Source: an uncultured Opitutales bacterium
GTDB taxonomy: Bacteria; Verrucomicrobiota; Verrucomicrobiia; Opitutales; Intestinicryptomonadaceae
Direction of reading: 5' to 3'
Assembly (NCBI GenBank): GCA_944389885.1
Contig: CALXNZ010000010.1
Location: 1-64,000, forward strand
Length of the DNA: 64,000 nt
The notes beneath the pieces are model-generated. The model was not told the origin of the DNA and made no database searches. It saw only the letters and a list, made by a program, of their open reading frames with translations. Numbering within the stretch: the first letter of the stretch is position 1; each line of letters begins with the position of its first letter. Of the stretch, positions 18,105-27,044 are shown piece by piece. The position numbers were made by a program, and so were the translations under genes.

Positions 18105-19550
18105 TTAAAGCCCCATTTTTCCGGGATTCATGATGTTATTCGGATCGAGAGCCTTCTTAATTGACTGGAGAATCGGGAAGCTGTTCTTGTACAAATCTTT
18201 CATATACCTGCCGAGTTTGAGTCCGACGCCGTGGTGTTCGTTTATGACTCCGCCGTTGGCAATAGCCTCGCGGATGGCGACATCCCAGACGCGGTTGTAA
18301 AGCTCCGCGGCCTCTCCGGCATCCTGCGGAACATCCTTGCCCTCGAAGATGAAGCGCGCGTAAAGCATGCATCCCCATTCGTACCAGTGGGAGAAATGCC
18401 CGATGAAGCGCGCCTGCGGAAAATTCTCGTTGACGGCTTTTTTCATCGCCCAATACACTTTTTCGATATGCGCGAAGTCCGCGACAGTGTCCAGCGTGCC
18501 GAACGCCTGCGGAATGTGGAACATGTAGCCTGGATAAAAGAACTTGTATTTATTCTGCCACCAGAGATCGCCGCCCTTGCTTCCGAGGTCGCGCCCCTTG
18601 TATTTTTTCTCCATTATTTCGCGGGCGTATTCCATCTCTAAATCGACGATTTTCTCCCTGCCGTCGAAACCGAAAACCAAATACGCGCCCGTGCCTATGT
18701 CCATTCCGAAAACCTTTTTAACGTGGGTCAAGGTTTCGGTTTCGTCGTAAAGGCGCACCGCGCAGGGGCGCAGGCGGCTCCGCATGAGATCGGCGCCGGC
18801 GCTCATGGCTGTGTGAAAATCCTTGAAGAGATACGCGCGGAACTTGCGCGCCTCCGGCATGGGATGTATTTTCAAGGTCACTTTGGTGATGACTCCCAGC
18901 GTGCCTTCGCTGCCGAGGAACATCATGATGAGGTCCGGGCCAGAGGCGTGGCGCGGCACAGGCAGAGTGTTTATGATTTCGCCGCATGGGGTCACAACCT
19001 CCAAGCTCATTACCATGTCCTCTATTTTTCCCCATTTGGTCGACAGCACTCCCGTCCCGCGGTGCGCCAGAAATCCGCCGATTGTCGCGCAAGCTATTGA
19101 GGCGGGCAAATGCATGGTCGAATAGCCTCGCTTGTTCACGCCCCACTCCAGGTGGCGCGCAATAATTCCGGTTTCGGCGGTAACGGTCAGGGACTCTTCG
19201 TCAATCTTGAGAATTTTGTTCATTCTTTTTGTGTCGAGAACTATCCCGCCGAATACGGGAAGAGCGCCGCCCTGCGAGCCGGAGCCTCCGCCCCAGGTCA
19301 CTACGGGAATCTTGTATTGGTTTGCAATTTTCAAGACCCGCGCCACTTCCTCCGCGCTGCCGGGATGGACGACGAAATCGGGTTTCTTTGTTTCCCTGCC
19401 GCGGTCGTGCCACATTTCGGGTATCCAATAGTAGTCTATGGAGTGCCCAAATCTGTCGGAATCTCCGGTGTTAACATAATCGGCCCCGACGGCGTCGATT
19501 AGCTCCGTCCGGACCATTTCAAACATGTATGTGTCTTTAGGTAGAGACAT
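18105..19550 (-). CDS. FAD-linked oxidase (GlcD / D-2-hydroxyacid dehydrogenase type)
   Basis: A 481-residue flavoprotein with an N-terminal PCMH-type FAD-binding domain: PDFVVHPGSAEEVARVLKIA, VVTWGGGSGSQGG, and FLGSEGTLGVITKVTLKIHP, followed by the FAD-oxidase C-terminal domain ending INEHHGVGLKLG...LDPNNIMNPGKMGL. It oxidises a 2-hydroxyacid (glycolate, lactate or a sugar-derived acid) or a related alcohol. Paired with the Fe-S gene just downstream, it forms a two-gene dehydrogenase, probably cleaning up the aldehyde-derived acid of this pathway. Confidence 0.82.
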   Translation of the reverse strand: MSLPKDTYMFEMVRTELIDAVGADYVNTGDSDRFGHSIDYYWIPEMWHDRGRETKKPDFVVHPGSAEEVARVLKIANQYKIPVVTWGGGSGSQGGALPVFGGIVLDTKRMNKILKIDEESLTVTAETGIIARHLEWGVNKRGYSTMHLPASIACATIGGFLAHRGTGVLSTKWGKIEDMVMSLEVVTPCGEIINTLPVPRHASGPDLIMMFLGSEGTLGVITKVTLKIHPMPEARKFRAYLFKDFHTAMSAGADLMRSRLRPCAVRLYDETETLTHVKKVFGMDIGTGAYLVFGFDGREKIVDLEMEYAREIMEKKYKGRDLGSKGGDLWWQNKYKFFYPGYMFHIPQAFGTLDTVADFAHIEKVYWAMKKAVNENFPQARFIGHFSHWYEWGCMLYARFIFEGKDVPQDAGEAAELYNRVWDVAIREAIANGGVINEHHGVGLKLGRYMKDLYKNSFPILQSIKKALDPNNIMNPGKMGL

Positions 19551-19572
19551 GTCGTTTATCCTCGATGGTTGT

Positions 19573-21087
19573 TTAGAAGTTTTTGTTTTTATAGACAGGC
19601 GCGAGGGCGTCGTGCACCGCCTTGTATTTTTTGAATAGTTTCAAATAGAATTCGGATTCCCCTGCTCCGGGCTCGACGCGCCTTCCTATCTTTAGGCACT
19701 TGCGTACCGCCTCCGCAGGGGTGGCGAATACTCCCGCGCCGACCCCCGCCAGAAGCGCAGAGCCGTACGAGGCGTCTCCCGGGACTGGAACGAGAATGGT
19801 AGAATTGAACACGTTGGATATTATCGAGCTCCACAAGGCGCTGCGCGCGCCTCCGCCGATTAGGAAAAACCGTTTCACGCCAAGTCCCATCTCCTCAATT
19901 GAGCCGTAGCAATCTTTTAGCGAAAACGCAACGCCTTCCAGAAGCGCGCGCGCAAAATCCCCTCTCGACGACGATATCGAAACTCCCGTGAAGCTGGCCC
20001 GCAAGTCCGCGTCCCAATACGGCGAGCGCTCGCCCTGCAGATACGGGTGGAACATAACCCCGCCCGCCCCCGCGGGAGATTTCCCGGCAAGCTCGTCCAT
20101 CAGCTCGAACGCGCGCCTGCCGGAGGATTCCGCCAGCGCCTTCTCCCCGGCGCAAAAAGTATCCCTAAACCACCTTTGGCAAAGCGCCGCCGCGTTTGTG
20201 GCGGATACAGTGTACCACATGCCCTCCACAACATGCGAGTATGTCAACGTGGATTTGAAGGGATGCGCGGACGACGTCATGACGTTCACGTTGCCCGCGG
20301 TGGCGAGTTTCAATATGCAGTCGCCAGGCTCTATTGCGCCGGCACCGTAATCCTCCACCGCGGAATCGCTCGTGCCGCAGATTACAGGGGTACCCTCGGG
20401 AATCCCTGTGTCCAGGGAGGCTTGGCGCGCAACCTTGCCGGCGATGTCCGAAGGTTTTACTATTTGCGGAAGGGCGGAAAAATCGAGCCCGGAAAGCTCG
20501 ACCAGCGCGCGGCTCCAGCGCATTTTTTCCATGTCGAAAAACAGCGTTCCCTGCGCCTCTATGTAGTCAGTGGCGGCGATTCCCGTTACAAGATAGCGCA
20601 CATAGTCTTTCACAAAAAGAACGCTTTTTGTCTTTTGCAAAACTTCAGGCTCGTTTGCCTTAAGCCACATCATTTGCGGAAGCGTCCACGTCGGGGCCGG
20701 CATTTGGTAGGCCGTGGAAAAAATCTCGCCGCAATGATTTTCCCTCAAATATTCGCACTCCTTTACGCTGCGCTGGTCGGTCCACATTATTGTCTTGCGG
20801 ACGGGCTTCATTTTGGAGTCCAATAGAACGGCGTTGTGGGTGGAGCCGTCGAACGCCACGCAAAGCGTCCTCGACAAATCCGCGCCCTTTTCAGAGACTT
20901 CAAGAAGCGCCTTGCGCATGGCGGCGTACCAGTCGGACGGGTTTTGCTCGGACCAGCCCGGTCTGGGGTACTCTGTTGGATACTCTACCGACGCGTCCGC
21001 TAAAAGCGAGCCGTCAACGGAGACGGCGGAAACTTTGCAGCCTCCCGTCCCGAAGTCGATTCCCAAAAGAATGCCCCCGTTTTGCAT
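19573..21087 (-). CDS. FGGY-family sugar kinase (xylulokinase-like)
   Basis: A 504-residue kinase of the FGGY family: N-terminal LGIDFGTGGCKVSAV, DWYAAMRKAL, FDGSTHNAVLL, CGTSDSAVEDYGAG, and C-terminal FFLIGGGARSALW and ASYGSALLAGVG. The ATG at 21087 shares its A with the TAA of the upstream IolB-like gene, so the two are translationally coupled. The usual role is phosphorylation of a ketose or polyol, here perhaps the ketose made by the isomerase at 21914. A second FGGY kinase is at 55210. Confidence 0.85.
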   Translation of the reverse strand: MQNGGILLGIDFGTGGCKVSAVSVDGSLLADASVEYPTEYPRPGWSEQNPSDWYAAMRKALLEVSEKGADLSRTLCVAFDGSTHNAVLLDSKMKPVRKTIMWTDQRSVKECEYLRENHCGEIFSTAYQMPAPTWTLPQMMWLKANEPEVLQKTKSVLFVKDYVRYLVTGIAATDYIEAQGTLFFDMEKMRWSRALVELSGLDFSALPQIVKPSDIAGKVARQASLDTGIPEGTPVICGTSDSAVEDYGAGAIEPGDCILKLATAGNVNVMTSSAHPFKSTLTYSHVVEGMWYTVSATNAAALCQRWFRDTFCAGEKALAESSGRRAFELMDELAGKSPAGAGGVMFHPYLQGERSPYWDADLRASFTGVSISSSRGDFARALLEGVAFSLKDCYGSIEEMGLGVKRFFLIGGGARSALWSSIISNVFNSTILVPVPGDASYGSALLAGVGAGVFATPAEAVRKCLKIGRRVEPGAGESEFYLKLFKKYKAVHDALAPVYKNKNF

Positions 21088-21893
21088 TATTTGCCGACAA
21101 CCCATTTATGCTCGGGGTCCATGGCCGATATGAGCCCCCTATTGTTCTGCCCGCACATGGTCCAAAGATAGTACATCGAATATCCTGGAGCCCCGCAAAG
21201 GGGATGGAATCCTTCGGCGATGGCTACAGTGTCGTAATTCTTCACGGTGTACGTCTCATCGACCCTTCCGTCGGGCGTGTAAATTTTCTGTATGCCGAAT
21301 CCCTGCGGCGGATTGAAAAGATAGAAGTAGGTTTCCTCCATGTCTATCTCGTCCGGCGGAGCGTCGAAATCGTGCCTGTGCGGCGGATATCCCGACCAAT
21401 TTCCGGACGGAATCATGCCTTCGCCTATATAAAAGTGTTCGGAATCGAAGGTTTCGTCCAGAATTACAGTGGCGAGCCTTGTAAAGTTTTCCCTGCCGAG
21501 GCTGAAGGAGCGCGTCATCTCGGGCAAAATCAAGGTCGGCCTTGCGGTGTCGCGCGAAGCCGGCGCGATATTGACTGCGATTTCGACGTCGGTGATGGCA
21601 GATATTTCATAGCTTGTATTGCGGGGCAGATATACCGCGTGCGGCTTGCCGTCGAAAACATTTTTTCTGCCGCCAACCTCGGGAAATTCAAAGCCCGTCC
21701 CCTTTGCGGAGCACTTGCCCCCCAAAAGTACGAGCGCAACTTCATTGGCGCCCGTTTCGGATTTGTACGACTGCCCTCTTGCAAGCTTCAAAACCGCAAA
21801 GGAAGTCAGCTTCATATTGTGTTGTCCGCGCGAAAAGACGGGATTTAAGCCGTCCTTGGGCGCAAGATGTACCATGAATTTGTCGCTTGACAT
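21087..21893 (-). CDS. iolB: IolB-like 5-deoxy-glucuronate isomerase
   Basis: A 268-residue bicupin-type protein that matches IolB along its length: GNWSGYPPHRHDFDAPP, MEETYFYLF-PPQGF, YTPDGRVDETYTVKN and GFHPLCGAPGYSMYYL. IolB converts 5-deoxy-D-glucuronate to 2-deoxy-5-keto-gluconate in myo-inositol catabolism. The inositol enzymes that precede it (IolG, IolE, IolD) are not in this operon, so its substrate may arise another way. It is coupled to the FGGY kinase by a TAATG overlap. Confidence 0.85.
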   Translation of the reverse strand: MSSDKFMVHLAPKDGLNPVFSRGQHNMKLTSFAVLKLARGQSYKSETGANEVALVLLGGKCSAKGTGFEFPEVGGRKNVFDGKPHAVYLPRNTSYEISAITDVEIAVNIAPASRDTARPTLILPEMTRSFSLGRENFTRLATVILDETFDSEHFYIGEGMIPSGNWSGYPPHRHDFDAPPDEIDMEETYFYLFNPPQGFGIQKIYTPDGRVDETYTVKNYDTVAIAEGFHPLCGAPGYSMYYLWTMCGQNNRGLISAMDPEHKWVVGK

Positions 21894-21913
21894 ATTAAAA
21901 TTGCGTTGGGTTA

Positions 21914-23275
21914 TTATTTTAAGAGGATTGCCTCGATGTCCATTATGCGGCAGTAATCAAGCAGCTCCGCGGTGATGTCGCCGTAGGCCATCGAGAAATG
22001 GTGCTCAAAGCCCTGGTTTATCACGGTGTCGCGTATGCGTTCGCATCCGGCGTCGAACTTTACCTTCAGCGGGTTGCCGCGCACGAACAAATCAGTGTCG
22101 ATTCCCTCGCCGGGGGCAATCAGCATTCTGTAGCCGTCGCCGTCGCGCTTTTCGCCGAGACGCGCCAAGGTCACGCGGCCGGGCTTGAGAGGGAATTCGT
22201 TTACGACGCCCTTTGTAACGACGGTCGAGCTGTTGCGCAGGCTGTTTTTGAAATTCTTTTTGCACACGCCGCACGGAGCCGCACCGCAGTGCCAAACAAC
22301 GCCGTATTCGGAGTCCGGCTCGCACATGATTAGGTCGCAGAAGAACGGCGACTCTCCCGTAAGCTCGTACTCGAGGCGCATGAGAACCGCGCCGTAAACG
22401 TCGCCTTCGCAAGCGGTGATTACGCCGTTGTTTGTCAAGTGACCAAGAGTCGAGCACGCAGTGATTCCGTACAGGTCTGAATTTATCACTTCCGGCCAGC
22501 AGCGGAATGCAAAGGTGTCCACGAGGAATTTTTTCTTCATTCCGCACACGGCGGCGTAAAGAGCCGCAGACTTCCGCAAGTCGCCCTCCGAAGCCTCGCA
22601 TTCGGAGGCTTCTTTTTTAATGCTGGCAAGCGCGCGCCCAAGCTCGTCTTCGGATATGTTTTTTGCGTCGTTCATGACCTCGAGCATCATTATGTACTTG
22701 AGCTCGGGGCCAAGTTTTGCGCGCAGCATCATTTCGTCGCAGCTCGAAGTGTAGAAGCCGGGAACGCGCCCGCCGATGAGGCCAATGCGCATATTTTTTA
22801 CCGCATTCGTCGCTCGGACTACGCGGACTGCCTTGCCGATTTCTTCGAGAGCCTTATCAGAGCCTATATCAGCATGGACGTGGAAATAGGGGATGTGGAA
22901 GCGCCACAGGAAGTGCGAATTCATATTTGCCGCGCAAAAAGAATTAGCCTGAAGCCTTCCGCCAGCCGGGTCCGGTTCTGGAATAGACCAAAGCACTACC
23001 GGAATATTCAGCCGCTTGGCGAAAAGAGACACGATTGTCCCCAGGGAGAACGTAGCAAAAAGCGCCACAATCATGTCGGGACGGCTTTTTTCAAACTGCT
23101 CCAAAACTTCCACAGCCTTCGGCTCGACGTCAATCATTTCGTCCCCGCCGACGATTTCTGCGCCGTCTATGCGCTGGAGCATCGCAAGTGCGTCCCTGCG
23201 CTGCTTTTGCATAGCCTCGTTTGTCCAGTTGACCTTTGTCAACGGAAGAAAGCCTATTTTTATTTTTTTACCCAT
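21914..23275 (-). CDS. L-fucose/L-arabinose isomerase-like protein
   Basis: A 453-residue member of the FucI/AraA fold. Metal-site equivalents appear as ITACEGDVYGA (Glu), FFCDLI (Asp) and GFEHHFSMAYGD (His). It starts at ATG 23275 with GAAAGGC upstream, rather than at the TTG two codons earlier. These enzymes interconvert aldoses and ketoses with a divalent metal. The protein is distinct from the other family member at 51383. It lies between a PfkB kinase and IolB in one operon, so it may feed the FGGY or PfkB kinase. Confidence 0.8.
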   Translation of the reverse strand: MGKKIKIGFLPLTKVNWTNEAMQKQRRDALAMLQRIDGAEIVGGDEMIDVEPKAVEVLEQFEKSRPDMIVALFATFSLGTIVSLFAKRLNIPVVLWSIPEPDPAGGRLQANSFCAANMNSHFLWRFHIPYFHVHADIGSDKALEEIGKAVRVVRATNAVKNMRIGLIGGRVPGFYTSSCDEMMLRAKLGPELKYIMMLEVMNDAKNISEDELGRALASIKKEASECEASEGDLRKSAALYAAVCGMKKKFLVDTFAFRCWPEVINSDLYGITACSTLGHLTNNGVITACEGDVYGAVLMRLEYELTGESPFFCDLIMCEPDSEYGVVWHCGAAPCGVCKKNFKNSLRNSSTVVTKGVVNEFPLKPGRVTLARLGEKRDGDGYRMLIAPGEGIDTDLFVRGNPLKVKFDAGCERIRDTVINQGFEHHFSMAYGDITAELLDYCRIMDIEAILLK

Positions 23276-23297
23276 TTTCAAGCCTTTCTTTTTTAGA

Positions 23298-24245
23298 TTA
23301 GTGTTTCGATAAAAATTCGTCCACCTGTTCGCGCGTCGGAGCCGCCGTGCGCCCGCCGATAGCGGCGCATTTCAAAGCCGCGCAAGCGGCCCCGAAGCGC
23401 TGGCATTCCATCAAGTCGCGCGTTTCCAGATACCGCACGGCAAACCCCGTGTGGAATAGGTCTCCCGCGCCGGTGGTGTCGACGACCTCCACTTTAAAGG
23501 CGGGGCATTTTACAAACCTTCCCCTGTCGTAAACCATCGACCCGTTTTCCCCCATTGTGCAGCCCGTTACCGCCGCGCCTATTTTTGAAAGCTTTTCAAG
23601 CGCCGTCTCCAAATCCTCCTCTCCCGTCCATTCGCGGGCGAACGCCTCGGAGGTTATGAGGATGTCGGCAAGCGGCAGCAGTTCGGCGACGCCGTCGCGC
23701 ACAGTCCCGGCGTCGAAGCTAACCAATACCCCGCATTCTTTCGCCTTCTTTGCGGCCGCGAGCGCGCCTTTGGGATTGTGCCCGTCCATATGCAGAATTT
23801 TCGCGCCGGCAACGATGCCCAAGTTTACGTCGGAAGCCTCAAGTTCCCTTATATTGCCGCGCGTCCACGCCACGCTGCGGCGCCCGGTCGGCTCGTCAAT
23901 CCAGCAGTAGGCTACGGGCGAGTCGCAACCGCGGCGAACGCTTATGTAATCCGTGCACACGTTTTCCGATTCAAAATCGCGCATTATTCTTTTTCCAGCG
24001 TCGTCGTCGCCGATTGCGGTAAAAAAAGCCGCCTTAAGCCCGAGGCGCGCAGCCGCCACGGTGGAATTTCCGGCGGGCCCCCCACCCTGTATGATGTGTT
24101 TGGAAATGCGGACTTTGCTGTCTATCGGTATCCTGGGCAGAAGGCTCAGGTAGTCGTTGCTGCAAAATCCCACGCCGATGAAGTCGAATTTTTCCTGCAT
24201 AATATTGATGGCCGTTTTTGAAACTTCCCCGTTTATGGATTTCAT
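23298..24245 (-). CDS. PfkB/ribokinase-family sugar kinase
   Basis: A 315-residue ribokinase-type kinase. The first motif is GGGPAGNSTVAAARLG, and the anion-hole and catalytic base motif is VDTTGAGDLFHTGF. In order and style (GGGPA, VVDTTGAGDxFH, AALKC, GGR) it resembles the branch that includes sulfofructose kinase YihV, an impression from memory, not a search; IolC (5-dehydro-2-deoxygluconokinase) is another member of the superfamily that would fit the IolB gene nearby. The ATG at 24245 is preceded by GGGGGAAAAG. It is the first gene of the minus-strand operon, divergent from the LacI gene. Confidence 0.83.
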   Translation of the reverse strand: MKSINGEVSKTAINIMQEKFDFIGVGFCSNDYLSLLPRIPIDSKVRISKHIIQGGGPAGNSTVAAARLGLKAAFFTAIGDDDAGKRIMRDFESENVCTDYISVRRGCDSPVAYCWIDEPTGRRSVAWTRGNIRELEASDVNLGIVAGAKILHMDGHNPKGALAAAKKAKECGVLVSFDAGTVRDGVAELLPLADILITSEAFAREWTGEEDLETALEKLSKIGAAVTGCTMGENGSMVYDRGRFVKCPAFKVEVVDTTGAGDLFHTGFAVRYLETRDLMECQRFGAACAALKCAAIGGRTAAPTREQVDEFLSKH

Positions 24246-24398
24246 TAAAATCTTTTCCCCCGCATTTTCAAGGCTCTATGCCCCATATTTTGCTGGACAG
24301 TTTAAACGCTTTGTGCAAAAGAGAAGCAAGGTATTCATCGGGCTAAAATTCGGAATTTATCATTGACTGGGGCGGGAAGCTTTTCCAGAATCCGGCCC
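24246..24398. promoter_or_regulatory. Divergent promoter region with GTTTAAAC palindrome
   Basis: This 153-bp gap between the PfkB and LacI start codons must carry the promoters of both. GTTTAAAC at 24300-24307 is an 8-bp palindrome resembling the GTTAACnGTTAAC operator of the paralogous LacI system at 3772. No clear -10/-35 pair was identified. Confidence 0.35.
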
Positions 24399-25523
24399 AT
24401 GAACAACTCCCATTCGTCTGGCAGCGCGTATGTGTCGATAAGGCGCATAGCGGAAAAATTGGGAATATCTAAAAGCGCCGTCTCCTTGGCTTTAAACGGC
24501 TCCCCCCGCATAGGGGCGGAAACCGCAAAGCGCGTCAGGGAAACGGCGGAGGCTCTCGGATACAGAAGAAATTCGATGGTCTCGAACATGATGTCGCACA
24601 TGCGGAAATCGTCCGTAGGCGATTTCAGGGAGACTGTAGCGCTTTTAAACGGAAACCGGGACAAAAACGCCTTTAAAAACCACTCAACTCTCCCGGTTTA
24701 CAAAAAGAGCTTAATGAAGGAAGCCGCAAATCTCGGCTACAACGTCGATGAATTTTGGCTTTTGGACCCGCTTCTCAACTGCAAAAAGCTCTCGTCCATC
24801 ATGCGCGCGCGGGGAATACGGGGCGGAATAATAATGGGGAACACGGAAGACTGCGTTTTTAAATCCTACGCAAAAATTTGGATGGACTTTAAAATAGTGT
24901 CGCTCGGAATAAGCGTGCACAATCCAGCGTACGAGCTTGTGTGCTCGAACCAGTTCGAAGTTTCGCGCAGGGCGGTCGAAAGGCTCGTCGAGCTGGGGTT
25001 TCGCCGGCCCGCAATAGTGGTGGACAAAGACATAGACTACCTTGTGGACGGAAGATTCTACGGCGGATTTTTCAGCGCCCTTTACAACGCAGGCATAGCG
25101 GAGCGCATAGACCCGTTTGGCGAGAGCATAAACAGCCCCACATACTACCTGAACCTGCAAAAATTCATAGAGCGCGAAGACCCCGACGTAATCCTCTACA
25201 TGTTTGGGAAAACCGGGGATTTCATTTCCAAACACCTCCGCAAAAAAGACGGCTCAAAATATCCGATGGCACAGCTGGAGCGGCGCAACGACGGCAAAAC
25301 GCCCGCGCGCGACTGGAGCGGAATGGAGCAAAACAACGATGTATCCGCGGAGTTCGCCGTTAGGAGGCTGGCGGCACTTTTAAACATGCCCTCCCCAAAC
25401 AACGGGCCAACGACGCTTATCCCGCCGACTTGGGTTGAAAGCAAACTACTTCTAACACAGGCGCGCAAAGCCGCGAAAAAGCGGCGGAAAGCACTTGCTA
25501 AGAATCACGCGCAGAAGCAATGA
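24399..25523 (+). CDS. LacI-family regulator, paralogue of the 5.4-kb one
   Basis: A 374-residue LacI-type repressor with helix-turn-helix VSIRRIAEKLGISKSAVSLA, hinge, and sugar-binding domain. Blocks such as ARGIRGGIIMGNTED and VDGRFYGGF match the regulator at 5434-6525, so the two operons are regulated by recent paralogues. I take the ATG at 24399; frames open further upstream lack a binding site. It is divergent from the 14.9-24.2 kb operon, the expected target, and its 3' end overlaps the start of a kinase-like gene by ATGA. The basic C-terminal tail (KAAKKRRKALAKN) is unusual for the family. Confidence 0.85.
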   Translation: MNNSHSSGSAYVSIRRIAEKLGISKSAVSLALNGSPRIGAETAKRVRETAEALGYRRNSMVSNMMSHMRKSSVGDFRETVALLNGNRDKNAFKNHSTLPVYKKSLMKEAANLGYNVDEFWLLDPLLNCKKLSSIMRARGIRGGIIMGNTEDCVFKSYAKIWMDFKIVSLGISVHNPAYELVCSNQFEVSRRAVERLVELGFRRPAIVVDKDIDYLVDGRFYGGFFSALYNAGIAERIDPFGESINSPTYYLNLQKFIEREDPDVILYMFGKTGDFISKHLRKKDGSKYPMAQLERRNDGKTPARDWSGMEQNNDVSAEFAVRRLAALLNMPSPNNGPTTLIPPTWVESKLLLTQARKAAKKRRKALAKNHAQKQ

Positions 25524-26380
25524 AAACAAAAGCCGCCGACATATTGGGCTTGAGAAGCGGGGAAATATCGCTGCTTTCTACGCGCGGATACAATAGCGTG
25601 GCTCTATTGAAAACGTCGGCAGGCTCGATCCATAAATATGCCGGATTCCCGGAAGCCGTTGTAAAAATTTTTCGCCGCGACTGCCCTCGCGAACGCTTCG
25701 CAAAAATAGCCCGCTGGCACAACGAAGACTTCGGAAAGTTCCCGATTTTAAAATCCAAAAACTTCCAGCAAAGCCTGGGGGCGGGAGAATACGTCGACAA
25801 ATTTGGGAAAGTTTACTTTTACGCCGTCATGGAATACATTCCCGGGACACTCCTCCAGGATTTTGTCGATTTGGAGCTGCCCCTGGATGGAAGCCTGGCA
25901 AAATCCATTATAAATCAACTTTTCCATAGTATAATAATTCCCGCTTGGAATTGCGGGCTGACTTTCTCCGACATCCAGGGTCGCAATTTTGTCCTGCGGG
26001 GCGACGGAATCCTAGCGATGCTCGACACGGAGCAAATGCGCCATTCCGCCGCGGAAATGTTTGCCGGCGAAAATTCTGCGGATGGGAAAAAACTGCGCGC
26101 GCATTTGGCGTTTCATTCGTCGCCGGGAAAAGTTGATTTCAACGGAGCGCTTCCGCGGCTGCTCAAGAATATTTTGGGCGCGGCTTTTTCAAAAAAACGC
26201 GGTTCCTGCGAAGCCGCGAAATCCGAAATAATGTCTATAGTAAAAGAAGAGCTGTCCGCAAAAGGCGGCCCAGCGGAATATCTCGCATCATGGCAAGCTC
26301 CATACCCGGCGGGAGCGGCCGCAAAATCGGCGCAAAGATTCCTTGAAAGAGTTTTCGCAAGCCGGACGCTCCGGCAATAG
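25520..26380 (+). CDS. Protein-kinase-like / phosphotransferase-fold protein
   Basis: A 286-residue protein with the outline of a kinase fold: VVKIF (strand with the Lys), VMEYIPGTLLQDFVD (hinge and acidic start of a helix), GLTFSDIQGRNFVLRGD (Asp-x4-Asn catalytic loop, with the preceding His replaced by Phe-Ser) and AMLDTEQM (metal Asp in the DFG position). Such sequences occur in Ser/Thr kinases, Kdo kinases and aminoglycoside-type phosphotransferases. Its ATG overlaps the LacI stop (ATGA), so it is co-translated with the regulator. It could modify the regulator or phosphorylate a small effector, but neither is shown. Confidence 0.6.
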   Translation: MKTKAADILGLRSGEISLLSTRGYNSVALLKTSAGSIHKYAGFPEAVVKIFRRDCPRERFAKIARWHNEDFGKFPILKSKNFQQSLGAGEYVDKFGKVYFYAVMEYIPGTLLQDFVDLELPLDGSLAKSIINQLFHSIIIPAWNCGLTFSDIQGRNFVLRGDGILAMLDTEQMRHSAAEMFAGENSADGKKLRAHLAFHSSPGKVDFNGALPRLLKNILGAAFSKKRGSCEAAKSEIMSIVKEELSAKGGPAEYLASWQAPYPAGAAAKSAQRFLERVFASRTLRQ

Positions 26381-26503
26381 CGTTTTGGGATTCGCGCTGG
26401 AGAAAAGCGGAAATATGCCTTTGCGCATTGACCCCATTCAAGCAGGCGTTGCCCAAACGCCGCAGCTCAACCCGGAAGCGGCTCCATCATGCTGTCTCTT
26501 CCG

Positions 26504-26806
26504 CTAAAATCCGCTGTCGTCAACTTCGACCTTCATCGCGGTTTCCCCGCGCATGTTCTCCGGCAGGTCAATGAAGTGAAAATTTTTCACCGAATCTGGC
26601 TCGAGTTTTTCCACCGCCGTAACGCGCTTTTTCTGCCCGGATTGTTGCTGTAGGGAGTCCTCCGAAGAACGGTTTATAGCTGGCGGCATTACTTTGCCCT
26701 CCCCAGACGGGAGAAGCTGCGCCGGAACCTGCCGGAAGTCGCCCGGAGAATCGGCTGATTTGAGCAGTTTGTGATATGAGGAAGGCTTAAATTGCCTTAA
26801 ATGGAC
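26504..26806 (-). pseudogene. Orphan open frame, start missing
   Basis: An open frame of about 100 codons ends at TAG 26504. It reads as ordinary protein (NFHFIDLPENMRGETAMKVE) but has no ATG, GTG or TTG before residue 40; an ATG at 26689 would give 61 residues with no binding site. Upstream it runs into the 10-bp tandem repeat. It looks like the C-terminal remnant of a lost gene; no family recognised. Confidence 0.4.
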
Positions 26807-26825
26807 TTAAATGCCCTTAAATTCA
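26786..26825. repeat. Four 10-bp tandem repeats
   Basis: CTTAAATTGC, CTTAAATGGA, CTTAAATGCC, CTTAAATTCA: four units sharing the heptamer CTTAAAT at exact 10-base spacing, one helical turn. This phasing suits a direct-repeat transcription factor site or bent DNA. It lies at the left border of the AT-rich island. Confidence 0.8.
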
Positions 26826-27044
26826 ATAGTTGCGGGCGATGTTGCCATTTGGTGTTAATTTGAGGAAAAACTCGACGCGCGGGCCGATAATCCGCAAAAA
26901 AATCGAACGTTTGAGGAAAAAACGGTTTTTGCAATACACTTGCAAAAACCTTGAAATTTCATCGCAACTCTTTTTACCATTCAATCAAATTACGCTCTTT
27001 TGTGTATGGTTGAATTTTATAAAAAATGAGTCTTACGTTATAAG

